A DNA stretch of 64,000 bases from Clostridium acetobutylicum ATCC 824 (GCF_000008765.1 NC_001988.2:124001-188000); one strand, 5' to 3'. Counted from the first letter of the stretch, positions 54,459-63,422 are shown. Notes: generated by a model from the sequence alone, not told the origin. Made by a program: numbers and translations.

Positions 54459-55115
54459 ATGAACTCTAAAATAATTAGATTTGAAAATTTAAGGTCATTC
54501 TTTAAAGATGGGATGACAATTATGATTGGAGGTTTTTTAAACTGTGGCACTCCAACCAAATTAATTGATTTTTTAGTTAATTTAAATATAAAGAATTTAA
54601 CGATTATAAGTAATGATACATGTTATCCTAATACAGGTATTGGTAAGTTAATATCAAATAATCAAGTAAAAAAGCTTATTGCTTCATATATAGGCAGCAA
54701 CCCAGATACTGGCAAAAAACTTTTTAATAATGAACTTGAAGTAGAGCTCTCTCCCCAAGGAACTCTAGTGGAAAGAATACGTGCAGGCGGATCTGGCTTA
54801 GGTGGTGTACTAACTAAAACAGGTTTAGGAACTTTGATTGAAAAAGGAAAGAAAAAAATATCTATAAATGGAACGGAATATTTGTTAGAGCTACCTCTTA
54901 CAGCCGATGTAGCATTAATTAAAGGTAGTATTGTAGATGAGGCCGGAAACACCTTCTATAAAGGTACTACTAAAAACTTTAATCCCTATATGGCAATGGC
55001 AGCTAAAACCGTAATAGTTGAAGCTGAAAATTTAGTTAGCTGTGAAAAACTAGAAAAGGAAAAAGCAATGACCCCCGGAGTTCTTATAAATTATATAGTA
55101 AAGGAGCCTGCATAA
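54459..55115 (+). CDS. ctfA: Acetoacetyl-CoA:acetate/butyrate CoA-transferase subunit A
   Basis: This 218-residue protein is a class I CoA-transferase alpha subunit: [16 protein letters not shown] near the start, [13 protein letters not shown], and [16 protein letters not shown]. With CtfB it moves CoA from acetoacetyl-CoA to acetate or butyrate, re-using acids and feeding acetoacetate to Adc. AAAGGAGGG precedes the ATG. One base separates it from ctfB. Confidence 0.97.
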
Positions 55116-55116
55116 A

Positions 55117-55782
55117 ATGATTAATGATAAAAACCTAGCGAAAGAAATAATAGCCAAAAGAGTTGCAAGAGAATTAAAAAATGGTCAACTTGTAAACTTA
55201 GGTGTAGGTCTTCCTACCATGGTTGCAGATTATATACCAAAAAATTTCAAAATTACTTTCCAATCAGAAAACGGAATAGTTGGAATGGGCGCTAGTCCTA
55301 AAATAAATGAGGCAGATAAAGATGTAGTAAATGCAGGAGGAGACTATACAACAGTACTTCCTGACGGCACATTTTTCGATAGCTCAGTTTCGTTTTCACT
55401 AATCCGTGGTGGTCACGTAGATGTTACTGTTTTAGGGGCTCTCCAGGTAGATGAAAAGGGTAATATAGCCAATTGGATTGTTCCTGGAAAAATGCTCTCT
55501 GGTATGGGTGGAGCTATGGATTTAGTAAATGGAGCTAAGAAAGTAATAATTGCAATGAGACATACAAATAAAGGTCAACCTAAAATTTTAAAAAAATGTA
55601 CACTTCCCCTCACGGCAAAGTCTCAAGCAAATCTAATTGTAACAGAACTTGGAGTAATTGAGGTTATTAATGATGGTTTACTTCTCACTGAAATTAATAA
55701 AAACACAACCATTGATGAAATAAGGTCTTTAACTGCTGCAGATTTACTCATATCCAATGAACTTAGACCCATGGCTGTTTAG
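55117..55782 (+). CDS. ctfB: Acetoacetyl-CoA:acetate/butyrate CoA-transferase subunit B
   Basis: This 221-residue beta subunit has [16 protein letters not shown] and the catalytic Glu 51 in [11 protein letters not shown], which forms the CoA thioester. Other family features are [11 protein letters not shown] and [15 protein letters not shown]. It is the last gene of the sol operon and ends before the bidirectional terminator shared with adc. Confidence 0.97.
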
Positions 55783-55809
55783 AAAGAAATACTATGAAAC
55801 AATATTAAA

Positions 55810-55846
55810 AAAATAAGAGTTACCATTTAAGGTAACTCTTATTTTT
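55810..55846. terminator. Bidirectional terminator, ctfB/adc
   Basis: AAAATAAGAGTTACC and GGTAACTCTTATTTTT form a stem ending both convergent transcripts. Confidence 0.92.
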
Positions 55847-55847
55847 A

Positions 55848-56582
55848 TTACTTAAGATAATCATATATAACTTCAGCTCTAGGCAATATTATATCTGCAA
55901 GAATGTGAGAGCTAGAAACAATCTCTTTTACTGGCAAATCATTAAGTGGCGCCATAGCGTGATCAAATAACTGCAGTCGAGTTGGTCCTGTCCAAGCTTC
56001 ATGTACGGTAACATCTGTGATTTTCGCATTTATAAGCTCACATATTCTAGGGCTTCCATCATAATTGGGTATTATTTTCAACATATAATTAGGGCGACAA
56101 ATTTGATCCTTTGCTTCATTAGCATCTAAGGCTTTATGTTTGTACCCCATTGTAGCTGTCGCAACTCTAAGTTTTCCATAGTCTAAAGTTCCTACTAAAG
56201 TATCTGAATCCACAAAAAGCTTTGGATACCCGAGCTTTTTAGGATATGCACTTAATTCCCTTCCTACTGCAATTGCAGGCTCATTATCTAAATACATCAT
56301 ATGAAGATAATCTCCCTTAACTCCATTAAAGCTTACGGGAATAGCCTGTCCGCTTTCTGTATAACAACCAAGTCCACTCGTATCATGCATTGCCATAATT
56401 TCAAACCTGACTAAGGGCTCATCAATTTCTAAAGGCTCTGGCACAACTTTACGAAGTGCATCCATATCTGTACGATATACAATGTTAAAATACTCACGAT
56501 TATGAAATTTATAGGGTCCTCTAGGAAATGCAGGCGAAGTTAATGGCGTGCTAATTTGTTTAATTACTTCATCCTTTAACAT
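55848..56582 (-). CDS. adc: Acetoacetate decarboxylase
   Basis: This 244-residue protein splits acetoacetate to acetone and CO2 through a Schiff base. The catalytic Lys 115 with its neighbour Lys 116 is visible in ELSAYPKKLGYPKL. ATG 56582 follows AAGGTGAC and gives the known 244-residue length; the in-frame start 15 codons upstream is not needed. It has its own promoter, opposite to the sol operon. On the minus strand a TATAAT lies near 56688-56693, with TTTACT about 18 bases further upstream. Confidence 0.97.
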   Translation of the reverse strand: MLKDEVIKQISTPLTSPAFPRGPYKFHNREYFNIVYRTDMDALRKVVPEPLEIDEPLVRFEIMAMHDTSGLGCYTESGQAIPVSFNGVKGDYLHMMYLDNEPAIAVGRELSAYPKKLGYPKLFVDSDTLVGTLDYGKLRVATATMGYKHKALDANEAKDQICRPNYMLKIIPNYDGSPRICELINAKITDVTVHEAWTGPTRLQLFDHAMAPLNDLPVKEIVSSSHILADIILPRAEVIYDYLK

Positions 56583-56755
56583 AAAAGTCACCTTCCTAAA
56601 TTTAATAATGTTTAGCTTTTCTAACATACTTTATCTTCACATTATAAATCGCCTCTAGTCCTATTTATTTATATTTACATTATAACACATATTGTTTTTT
56701 TAAGTAAATTTTTACACCATATATTAATTTTTTCTACTAGCTTTCGAAAATAAAA

Positions 56756-56786
56756 GTACACTTCCTAAAAATTCTGCATAATAGAT
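56756..56786 (+). promoter_or_regulatory. Alternative-sigma promoter of yvrJ-sigma operon (copy 1)
   Basis: GTACACTT begins at 56756 and CATAATAGAT at 56777, with 15 bases between GTACAC and CATAAT. The same arrangement is repeated at 60312-60342 and 61059-61089. The ATG of the yvrJ-like gene lies 29 bases downstream. Confidence 0.72.
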
Positions 56787-56814
56787 TTATATAAACTTAT
56801 GTGGAGGTGTTTTT

Positions 56815-56976
56815 ATGAATTCAGGCGATATAGTGTCTCTTATAGGCAATGTTGGCTTTCCCATAGCTGTATCAATATACCTTTTAGTTAGAATAGAAGG
56901 TAAAATGGAAGCCCTTACAAGCTCCATAAATAATCTCACAAACACTATAAACAATTCCAATACAAAAAATAAATAA
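56815..56976 (+). CDS. yvrJ: YvrJ/UviB-like small membrane protein
   Basis: This is a 53-residue reading frame with GTGGAGGTG before ATG. It has one transmembrane helix and the YvrJ/BhlA-UviB hallmark SLIGNVGFPIAVSIYLLVRI followed by EGKMEAL. It ends in a polar Asn/Thr tail. Such peptides are either holin-like (UviB, BhlA) or of unknown role (YvrJ of Bacillus, encoded beside sigma factor SigO). It is followed 15 bases later by a sigma-like gene, the same pairing. Confidence 0.75.
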   Translation: MNSGDIVSLIGNVGFPIAVSIYLLVRIEGKMEALTSSINNLTNTINNSNTKNK

Positions 56977-56991
56977 ATTGGAGGTTTTTTA

Positions 56992-57546
56992 ATGAAGCCT
57001 TTATCTAACGAAAACCTAAATATTTTGGTTCTTAAATCACGCTCTGGTGATAATGCCTCTTTAAATAAAATATTTAACTATTTTGGCCCATTTATAAAAA
57101 GTTTCACTAAAAACATATATATAAGAAACTTCGACAAAAGCGATATATACGAGGAATGTAACTTTTCAATTCTGTTATCAATCAAAAAATGTGACATAAA
57201 AAAATATAACTTCACTGCTTACACCATAAGTTCCATTAAAAATAACATATATTATAAAATAAGAAATCAAGCAAAATTCCAGTCTGAATTAAGCCTTAAC
57301 GCAAAAGTAACTGACCAAAACTGCACTTTTCAAGATATTCTTATAGATAAAACGAATCATTTTAAGAACTTATCTATCAAAAATGCCTTAACCAGTTTAG
57401 ACAAGAAAGAACAAGATATTATAGACCATATTTACTTTTTAGGATACTCTTCTATTGAGTATTCTAAAAAATCAGGCATAAATTATAGAACATGTCTTAG
57501 ACGAAAAAACAGTGCTTTAAAGAAACTAAAGAGAAAGTTAAATTAA
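56992..57546 (+). CDS. Alternative sigma factor (UviA/SigO-like)
   Basis: This 184-residue protein has a region-2-like stretch at about 25-90 (IFNYFGPFIKSFTKN, FTAYTISSIKNNIYYKIRNQ) and a region-4 helix-turn-helix at the end (LTSLDKKEQDIIDHIYFLGY, then YSKKSGINYRTCLRRKNSAL). The length fits the short clostridial toxin/bacteriocin sigma group and SigO. GGAGG precedes ATG. It is co-transcribed with the yvrJ-like gene from a promoter shared with two downstream operons, which suggests autoregulation and a small private regulon. Confidence 0.8.
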   Translation: MKPLSNENLNILVLKSRSGDNASLNKIFNYFGPFIKSFTKNIYIRNFDKSDIYEECNFSILLSIKKCDIKKYNFTAYTISSIKNNIYYKIRNQAKFQSELSLNAKVTDQNCTFQDILIDKTNHFKNLSIKNALTSLDKKEQDIIDHIYFLGYSSIEYSKKSGINYRTCLRRKNSALKKLKRKLN

Positions 57547-57576
57547 ATGGCCTGTACTAGATTGTACAAGCCATTG
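57546..57576. terminator. Bidirectional terminator, sigma/amyP
   Basis: AATGGC.TGTAC and GTACA.GCCATT pair around a short loop between convergent genes. Confidence 0.7.
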
Positions 57577-57585
57577 ATTTTTCAC

Positions 57586-59868
57586 TTAATTATTTGTTGA
57601 AGAAAAATTATAGTTATTACTGTTATTATTATCCCATGTACCTGACTGGTCTTTAAATGCCATATTAACATTATAACAGCCAGAAGGTAAAGTTATATTT
57701 GCAAGCCATCTTCCATCCGCCTGTTTTACCATATTTATATCCTGAGGCGACGTAAATCCATTACAACCCCAATGTAATGTTATATTAGAAGCTGAAGATG
57801 CTAAACTTCCATTGTAATAAACTGATATTTGTTTACATGCCTCTGGCGCTGGAGTAACTTGAACTTTAGGGACACTGCTCCATGTATTTAAAGTCCAATT
57901 ATTGTTGTTATTATTATCCCAACTGCTTCCATTTGTGAAACAAAAATTCAATGTATTTGATGAAGCAGGTATCGCTATAGTAGCCTCCCAAAAACCATTT
58001 GAATCCTTTACCATAGCTAAGTTTTGCATATTACTCCATCCGTTAACTCCCCAGTGCAAGGATACGTTTGATGAATTCGCTAAGTTTCCATTATAGTAAA
58101 TTGTAAAATTATTACCCGAAACTAGGTTGCTGCTGTCATAATCAACTTTATAGCCTGCATGTGGAAGGTAATTACTGGCTAATGGTATATTCCAATTAGC
58201 TCCATTGTTATTATCCCAACTTGTCCCATCTGTAAAAGAAAAATTAACATTCTTAGTAACCTCTTTAGGCACTGTTATAGTTGTCTGCCACTTATTGTCT
58301 CCAAGTGATGTCATTGCCTTACTTGTTGCAGCGCTAAAACCGTCATAACCCCAGTACAAGTTTACATTTGAAGCATCCTTTAGCGCTGTTGTTCCCGCAT
58401 CATAAGTTATCGTTACACTATCTCCTGCTTTTGCAGCTTGCTCACTTAATGTAACTCTGTCGCTGCCTGGGTTACTATTCTTGTTGTAAATCACTATGAT
58501 TGAATTTGCTGGTACTGTTCCTGTCATTCTCCCCTGAGAAACAGTTAAAGAATCGGTTGCACTACCATGATTATCATAATTTCCGTCCTCTAAATTAGTT
58601 GGGGTGTTTAAATTAAAGCTGTCGCCTTCATTTACAATAACAGCTCCTTTACTTCCTCTTTCTATAATCATTGCCTTATTGTTATTTTGTAACCTTAAAT
58701 ATTCATTTTGACCTGCCATCGCGTTATGAAATTCATTAACAGCTACAACATCAGAATCCTTCCAGAGAGCATCTCCCTCACTTCCTATATTTCCTGTAGG
58801 TCTATCAAAGAATAAGGGAACTGAACCAGCTCTTGAAGCAGCTATTGCCCAACCTGCTTTTCTTTGCCAGTCTGTTAAATCTTTACTTTCATTATGCTCG
58901 TACTCATCATGTGTTTCAAGCATATCCACACACTTATTACTATCAAGTCCCCCCATGCCCTGCGCATTAGTTAAATCACCTGATTTAATTGCACCTCTAA
59001 GAGATCCATCATATGCGCTTGCTTCAACATTCATAAAACTTTCATAAGCTGAAATATTATCTACTTTTCCATCTTGAAGTACCTCACCATAAATATATAG
59101 ATTTGATTTATTATGCAAACTGCCTAAAACGTTTTCCCAATAGTTACCTGACCAAGATTTATTAGCATCTAAACCTAAGTCTGTTTCAATATGCTTAGCA
59201 GCATCAAAACGAAAACCGGTTGCACCAGCATCTACACACTGATTTAAAAAAGTAATCGCCTTACTCTGTACTGCTGAACTTTGTGTATTTAAATCTGGCA
59301 TACCTATACCTTCCTGTGTTACATCTTGTCTATTATTCCAATCAGTGCACTGTCCATTATGATGATACAAGCTTGGATCTTTAAAACTTGGATCTACTTC
59401 AGAAGCAACTTCATCGTCGTTTCCATTATTGGCCATATGATTCATTACTACATCAACAACTATAGATATTCCATAGTTTTTTGCTTCACTGCAAAGTGAT
59501 TTGAAATCATCGTAACTCCCAAGTTGAGCATTTCCTATAGCTTGATTGGTTGGCTGATATAATAGCCACCAGTCAGAAGAATTCGTACTATTGCTTTTTG
59601 TACCTTGAACTGGAGACACCTGAACAGCTTTATAACCTGCTGCTGCAATACTAGGAAGTTCTTTTTTTATATTATTAAATGACCAGTCAAAAGCATGAAG
59701 CATAACACCGTCTTTGGTGTTTTCCGGAAGTTCTCTATTCTCACTTGAATATGTCATTACCTTTGCTTGTGATCTAACAGGATTAAACACAGGTCCATAT
59801 CCAATTAAAACACATATTACTGACAGTGATAGCATTCTTCTTTTTAACAATTTAGAACGTTTACTCAA
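57586..59868 (-). CDS. amyP: Secreted alpha-amylase with three starch-binding modules
   Basis: This 760-residue protein has a signal peptide (1-35). The GH13 barrel has DVVMNH (139-144), nucleophile Asp 222 in GFRFDAAKH, acid/base Glu 262 in GEVLQDG and transition-state Asp 321 in ETHDEY. A C-terminal barrel-associated domain is followed by three CBM25-like modules (about 475-565, 580-665, 675-760), each with a NLYWG/SLHWG strand and a WDNNN motif. It hydrolyses starch outside the cell. The start is TTG with GGAGATGAG some distance upstream. An ATG closer to that site is out of frame and stops after four codons. Confidence 0.93.
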   Translation of the reverse strand: MSKRSKLLKRRMLSLSVICVLIGYGPVFNPVRSQAKVMTYSSENRELPENTKDGVMLHAFDWSFNNIKKELPSIAAAGYKAVQVSPVQGTKSNSTNSSDWWLLYQPTNQAIGNAQLGSYDDFKSLCSEAKNYGISIVVDVVMNHMANNGNDDEVASEVDPSFKDPSLYHHNGQCTDWNNRQDVTQEGIGMPDLNTQSSAVQSKAITFLNQCVDAGATGFRFDAAKHIETDLGLDANKSWSGNYWENVLGSLHNKSNLYIYGEVLQDGKVDNISAYESFMNVEASAYDGSLRGAIKSGDLTNAQGMGGLDSNKCVDMLETHDEYEHNESKDLTDWQRKAGWAIAASRAGSVPLFFDRPTGNIGSEGDALWKDSDVVAVNEFHNAMAGQNEYLRLQNNNKAMIIERGSKGAVIVNEGDSFNLNTPTNLEDGNYDNHGSATDSLTVSQGRMTGTVPANSIIVIYNKNSNPGSDRVTLSEQAAKAGDSVTITYDAGTTALKDASNVNLYWGYDGFSAATSKAMTSLGDNKWQTTITVPKEVTKNVNFSFTDGTSWDNNNGANWNIPLASNYLPHAGYKVDYDSSNLVSGNNFTIYYNGNLANSSNVSLHWGVNGWSNMQNLAMVKDSNGFWEATIAIPASSNTLNFCFTNGSSWDNNNNNNWTLNTWSSVPKVQVTPAPEACKQISVYYNGSLASSASNITLHWGCNGFTSPQDINMVKQADGRWLANITLPSGCYNVNMAFKDQSGTWDNNNSNNYNFSSTNN

Positions 59869-60148
59869 AATATACTCATCTCCAAATTAAAATTATATTT
59901 TTACTTACTATATTTTGTATTAAGTTAAATTTGTCATAATTCAATTACCTCCTTTTAATCTTTTATTGTATTTTATTGATATAATGTAAATTATTTCTTT
60001 ACATTTTCCATCATTATACAAAAATTATTCATTATAGTCAACACACTTGTTGCAATTATTTTTAATCTTCTATCTTACCTAATAAAATATCCTTAGCCAT
60101 AAAATTATCTCTATTATTTCAAGTTTTTAGCCCTATAGTCTCATATTT

Positions 60149-60194
60149 AATATCAATATTTGATATCAATATTTGATATCAATATTTGATATTG
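60149..60194. repeat. 13-base palindromic direct repeats
   Basis: ATATCAATATTTG is repeated three times and followed by ATATTG. Because ATATCAAATATTGATAT-like units read similarly on both strands, the block is a chain of overlapping palindromes. It may bind a regulator of amyP or of the DUF1659 operon. Confidence 0.65.
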
Positions 60195-60311
60195 TCATTT
60201 AATATAAATATTTATACCTATGTTAAACACCAATATACAATACTAGTATCAAACCCTAATACTATATATTAACCCCACTACATGTATTTTTATAATGGTT
60301 TAGAATTAAAT

Positions 60312-60342
60312 GTACACTTTTTCTTAAAAGTACATAATAGAT
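60312..60342 (+). promoter_or_regulatory. Alternative-sigma promoter (copy 2)
   Basis: GTACAC (60312-60317), 15 bases, then CATAATAGAT (60333-60342). Flanks also match the other copies (AATTAAAT before). Confidence 0.75.
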
Positions 60343-60395
60343 AACTGTACTTATTTAAAACCCAAATTATTATAGAATTGAAAGGATGATGTTTT

Positions 60396-60614
60396 ATGGC
60401 CGCAACTTCAACCATTTACAAAAGACAACTTTCTTTAGACTATCCTGCGTTAAATGCAAAAGGAAAACAAATAACAAAAAGTATCAACTTTAAAAATGTT
60501 GATACCAACGCATCTTTGGACAATCTCTACTTTATAGGAAATGAAATTTCTAAGCTCTTATCTGTTACCGTATCTAATATTGCTACTGTAGACAACTCTA
60601 CTATAACTGCCTAA
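60396..60614 (+). CDS. DUF1659-family protein
   Basis: This 72-residue protein starts MAATSTIYKRQLSLDY, has KSINFKNVDTNASLDNLYFIG in its centre (positions about 31-50) and ends SNIATVDNSTITA. It is the DUF1659 type, usually found beside DUF2922 genes in spore-formers. Function unknown. No signal peptide. GAAAGG precedes the ATG. Nearly the same protein is encoded at 61130. Confidence 0.78.
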   Translation: MAATSTIYKRQLSLDYPALNAKGKQITKSINFKNVDTNASLDNLYFIGNEISKLLSVTVSNIATVDNSTITA

Positions 60615-60634
60615 AAATTAAAGGAGGCTAAATT

Positions 60635-60850
60635 ATGTCAAAAATACTTAAAATAAAATTTTCAAATGAAGCTGGAAAAAATGTTAGTATAAACATACCT
60701 AACATAAATGATGGTGTAACTTCAGATCAAATTAAGACCTTAACCTCAGATATAATTTCAAAAGGAGTTTTCACATCACAAAATGGTGCTTTAAAAAAAG
60801 TTATTTCTGCTAATCTGGTTGAAACTAAAACTACTAATTTTCTTTTATAA
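60635..60850 (+). CDS. DUF2922-family protein
   Basis: This 71-residue protein has KILKIKFSNEAGKNVSINIP at the start and ends with VISANLVETKTTNF. It fits the DUF2922 family. AAAGGAGG precedes ATG, 20 bases after the DUF1659 gene, so the two form an operon. The role is unknown; the pair may be two subunits of one complex. Confidence 0.78.
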   Translation: MSKILKIKFSNEAGKNVSINIPNINDGVTSDQIKTLTSDIISKGVFTSQNGALKKVISANLVETKTTNFLL

Positions 60851-61058
60851 AACAAGCCTTGTAGTATATCTGCGATATTTCAGTATTAGTATTTAACCCT
60901 AACCCTATGCTTTAAACTAAATATTGATACCAAGTATTAATTCTAATAGTCATAATTATATTTACATACTATACCCGACACTATAATATTTAAATGTTTT
61001 TTAATATGTAACCCCAATACTAGGCATTGATACTAAAGTATAGTATGTAAAATTAAAT

Positions 61059-61089
61059 ATACATTTTTTATTAAAATAACATAATAGAT
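61059..61089 (+). promoter_or_regulatory. Alternative-sigma promoter (copy 3)
   Basis: ATACAT (61059-61064), 15 bases, then CATAATAGAT (61080-61089), with AATTAAAT before it as in copy 2. Confidence 0.7.
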
Positions 61090-61129
61090 AAATGAAAACA
61101 AAATTATAAAATGAAAGGATGATTTTTCT

Positions 61130-61348
61130 ATGGCTGTAACCTCAAATATTAATAAAAGACAACTTTCTTTAAACTATGCTACCTTAAATTCAAAGGGAAA
61201 ACAAATAAACAAAAGTATTAACTTTAAAAATATTGATACTGCCGCATCTTTAGATAATATCTATTATATAGGAAATGAGATTTCTAAACTCTTATCTGTT
61301 ACCATATCTAATATTGCTACTGTAGACAACTCTACTATAACTGCCTAA
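61130..61348 (+). CDS. DUF1659-family protein (second copy)
   Basis: This 72-residue paralogue of the gene at 60396 matches it over most positions; the final 13 residues (SNIATVDNSTITA) are identical. GAAAGG precedes ATG. It lies in a tandem duplication of the whole promoter-DUF1659-DUF2922 unit, with intergenic DNA much more diverged than the coding parts. Confidence 0.78.
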   Translation: MAVTSNINKRQLSLNYATLNSKGKQINKSINFKNIDTAASLDNIYYIGNEISKLLSVTISNIATVDNSTITA

Positions 61349-61368
61349 AATAAAAGGAGGTGCATATT

Positions 61369-61584
61369 ATGTCAAAAACACTAAAATTAAAGTTCTCAAA
61401 TGCTTCAGGAAAGAATGTTAGTATAAACATACCTAATATCAGCGATGCTGTGACATCAGATCAAGTTAAACTTTTAACTTCAGATATAATATCAAAAGCT
61501 ATCTTTACCTCACAAGGCGGTTCACTAAAAAAGGTTATTTCCGCTGATTTAGTTGAAAATAAAACTACTAATCTACTTCAGTAG
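61369..61584 (+). CDS. DUF2922-family protein (second copy)
   Basis: This 71-residue paralogue of the gene at 60635 carries KTLKLKFSNASGKNVSINIP. ATG 61369 has AAAGGAGG at 61353-61360; the GTG inside that site is not the start. It completes the second tandem unit. Confidence 0.78.
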   Translation: MSKTLKLKFSNASGKNVSINIPNISDAVTSDQVKLLTSDIISKAIFTSQGGSLKKVISADLVENKTTNLLQ

Positions 61585-61676
61585 TATAAAAATATTGCTT
61601 AAGAAATGGCTTAAAATAATTATTTTTATACACGAAAAATATGTAATTCAAAAATTACTTTTCATGTGCTTAGATA

Positions 61677-61712
61677 AGAAAAAACCAGGTTATAACACCT
61701 GGTTTTTCTTTA
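61677..61712 (+). terminator. Rho-independent terminator
   Basis: AAAAAACCAGGT and ACCTGGTTTTT form a stem with a six-base loop, ending the second DUF1659-DUF2922 operon. Confidence 0.88.
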
Positions 61713-61844
61713 TTTAAAGTACTTTTTGAGGCGAATATAGAATGCATTTCCTCATACGCCCATTAATGTTAAATAAAGTTGCAAATCACATTTAAATGTA
61801 TTATTATATAAAAAAACTAATATTTATGAAAAGGAGTGGATATT

Positions 61845-62987
61845 TTGGAGTTATTGAAGAGTGACAAAAATAAGATTTTAACACATTTTAATGAAGTATT
61901 AAAAATAAAAAAAAGAAACCTAAATAGAGAATTTAGTTTTGATAAAGTTGCAAATTCTACAATAAATAAAGGTTATTTAAATGGTTCAAAAATTGATAGA
62001 ATTATTTTTTATTTGAGAAGCACAGGATGCGAGTGGAGCTGTACTAAAATGGGTGGATGTTTTATGTGCGGACATTACTTTGGTACTAATATGGGAGATA
62101 CTCTTCCTAAAAATTCTTTTTATAATCAGTTTCTATCTGAGTATAATAAGTATGATTTTTCAAAGTATCCAATGATTTGTATATATAATGCTGGTTCAAT
62201 ATTAAATGATAATGAAATTCCAAGGGAAGAGCTTTATAGAATTTTAAATGTAATAAAGAGAAATAACGATATAAAGCGAGTTGTTTTGGAGAGTAGACCT
62301 GAATTTATTAATGTTGAGGTATTAAATCAAATAAGTAATATCCTAAATGATAAAATCGTAGAAATAGGTATTGGTTTAGAAACATCTAATGATAAAGTTA
62401 GAGAATATTGCATAAACAAAGGCTTTAACTTCAAAAATTACTTAGAAAAGGTAAAATTAATAAAGAATTATTCTAATATCAAAACATTAACTTATGTAAC
62501 AGTAAAGCTTTTATTTTTGACTATAGATGAATCCATACGAGACGTAATACAAACTATGAAGGATTTATCAGGATTAACGGATATAATTTCTCTTGAACCT
62601 ATAAGCATTCAGAAAAATACTCTTGTGGAATTATTGTATACTAATAAATTATATGATCCGCCAAAAGGATGGATAATAAAAGAGATATTAGCTAATTTAC
62701 ATAATACAAATTTAATGAAAAATTTCGAATTAAGAATAGGAGGTTTCGAATTTTTTCCAATACCAGATTTGTTTATAAGTAATTGCAATAAGTGCAATAA
62801 AAAACTTTATGATGCAATAGATATATATAATAGCACAAAAGATGTCAATTCTATTTTAACTTTAAGTTGTGATTGTTATGAAGAATTTAAGAAAAAAATA
62901 TATATAGAAAATAATACAGTTTCACATATACCATTAGAGGAAAGAATATGCAACTCTTTAGAATATTTTCTATATAAATCACTTTAA
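61845..62987 (+). CDS. Radical SAM protein, RaSEA-like
   Basis: In this 380-residue protein the FeS motif is unusual: RSTGCEWSCTKMGGCFMCGH, with Cys at about 62, 66, 72 and 75. This resembles the archaeosine-related RaSEA family (GC.W..GGC.MCG) rather than the usual CxxxCxxC. Other features are VVLESRPEF, EIGIGLETSND and a Cys-rich tail (SNCNKCNKK, SCDCYEEF). TTG 61845 fits AAGGAG at 61831. Bacterial members have no settled function; tRNA or small-molecule modification is possible. The next gene, 15 bases on, is a half-size transporter. Confidence 0.72.
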   Translation: MELLKSDKNKILTHFNEVLKIKKRNLNREFSFDKVANSTINKGYLNGSKIDRIIFYLRSTGCEWSCTKMGGCFMCGHYFGTNMGDTLPKNSFYNQFLSEYNKYDFSKYPMICIYNAGSILNDNEIPREELYRILNVIKRNNDIKRVVLESRPEFINVEVLNQISNILNDKIVEIGIGLETSNDKVREYCINKGFNFKNYLEKVKLIKNYSNIKTLTYVTVKLLFLTIDESIRDVIQTMKDLSGLTDIISLEPISIQKNTLVELLYTNKLYDPPKGWIIKEILANLHNTNLMKNFELRIGGFEFFPIPDLFISNCNKCNKKLYDAIDIYNSTKDVNSILTLSCDCYEEFKKKIYIENNTVSHIPLEERICNSLEYFLYKSL

Positions 62988-63002
62988 GAATGGAGAATGA
63001 TT

Positions 63003-63422
63003 ATGTATTATATACCAATTTTACTTACTATAATCGCAAATGTATTTTATCATATTTTTCAAAAATCTATACCAGATAATACAAATCCAATTGCATCATT
63101 AATCTTAACTTATGGAACTGCATTAGTAGGTTCTATCATAATTTTTATCTTTTATCCAAAACATAATGGATTTAGTGCTTCTTTTAAAGGACTAAATTGG
63201 ACTAGTTGTGCATTAGGTGCTTCTATAATTTTATTAGAGCTAGGCTTTCTCCTTGCTTATAGGGCCGGATGGGATGTTAGTTTAGGCGCAATAGTCTCTA
63301 ATGTTGCAGTTACATTAGTATTAGTTCCTATAGGAATTTTATTTTTTAAAGAAAATATTTCAATGATTAATTTATTAGGTATACCTTTTTGTATTTTGGG
63401 ATTAATTTTAATTAATAAATAG
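63003..63422 (+). CDS. Half-size DMT/EamA-type transporter
   Basis: This 139-residue protein has five predicted transmembrane helices, one EamA unit instead of the usual two, with AIVSNVAVTLVLVPIGILFF and GIPFCILGLILI. It would have to work as a dimer. ATG 63003 lies seven bases after GGAG; the ATG at 62997 is too close. It is co-transcribed with the radical SAM gene. Confidence 0.72.
   Translation: MYYIPILLTIIANVFYHIFQKSIPDNTNPIASLILTYGTALVGSIIIFIFYPKHNGFSASFKGLNWTSCALGASIILLELGFLLAYRAGWDVSLGAIVSNVAVTLVLVPIGILFFKENISMINLLGIPFCILGLILINK

Larger units (their letters stand above)
59869..60395. promoter_or_regulatory. amyP / DUF1659 divergent region
   Basis: These 527 bases contain no gene. 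They hold the amyP promoter side, a tandem 13-base repeat (60149-60194), the motif pair AAACCCTAATACT/TTAACCCC (60254-60282) and the alternative-sigma promoter at 60312-60342 for the next operon. Confidence 0.5.

Noticed and set aside
60149-60194. 13-base repeats as a CRISPR array
   Set aside because: Repeats are contiguous with no spacers, and no cas gene is in the window.
60893-60906. ACCCTAACCCTA looks like a telomere repeat
   Set aside because: It is a short isolated run in bacterial DNA and the motif occurs scattered in both orientations, so telomere-like function is not supported.
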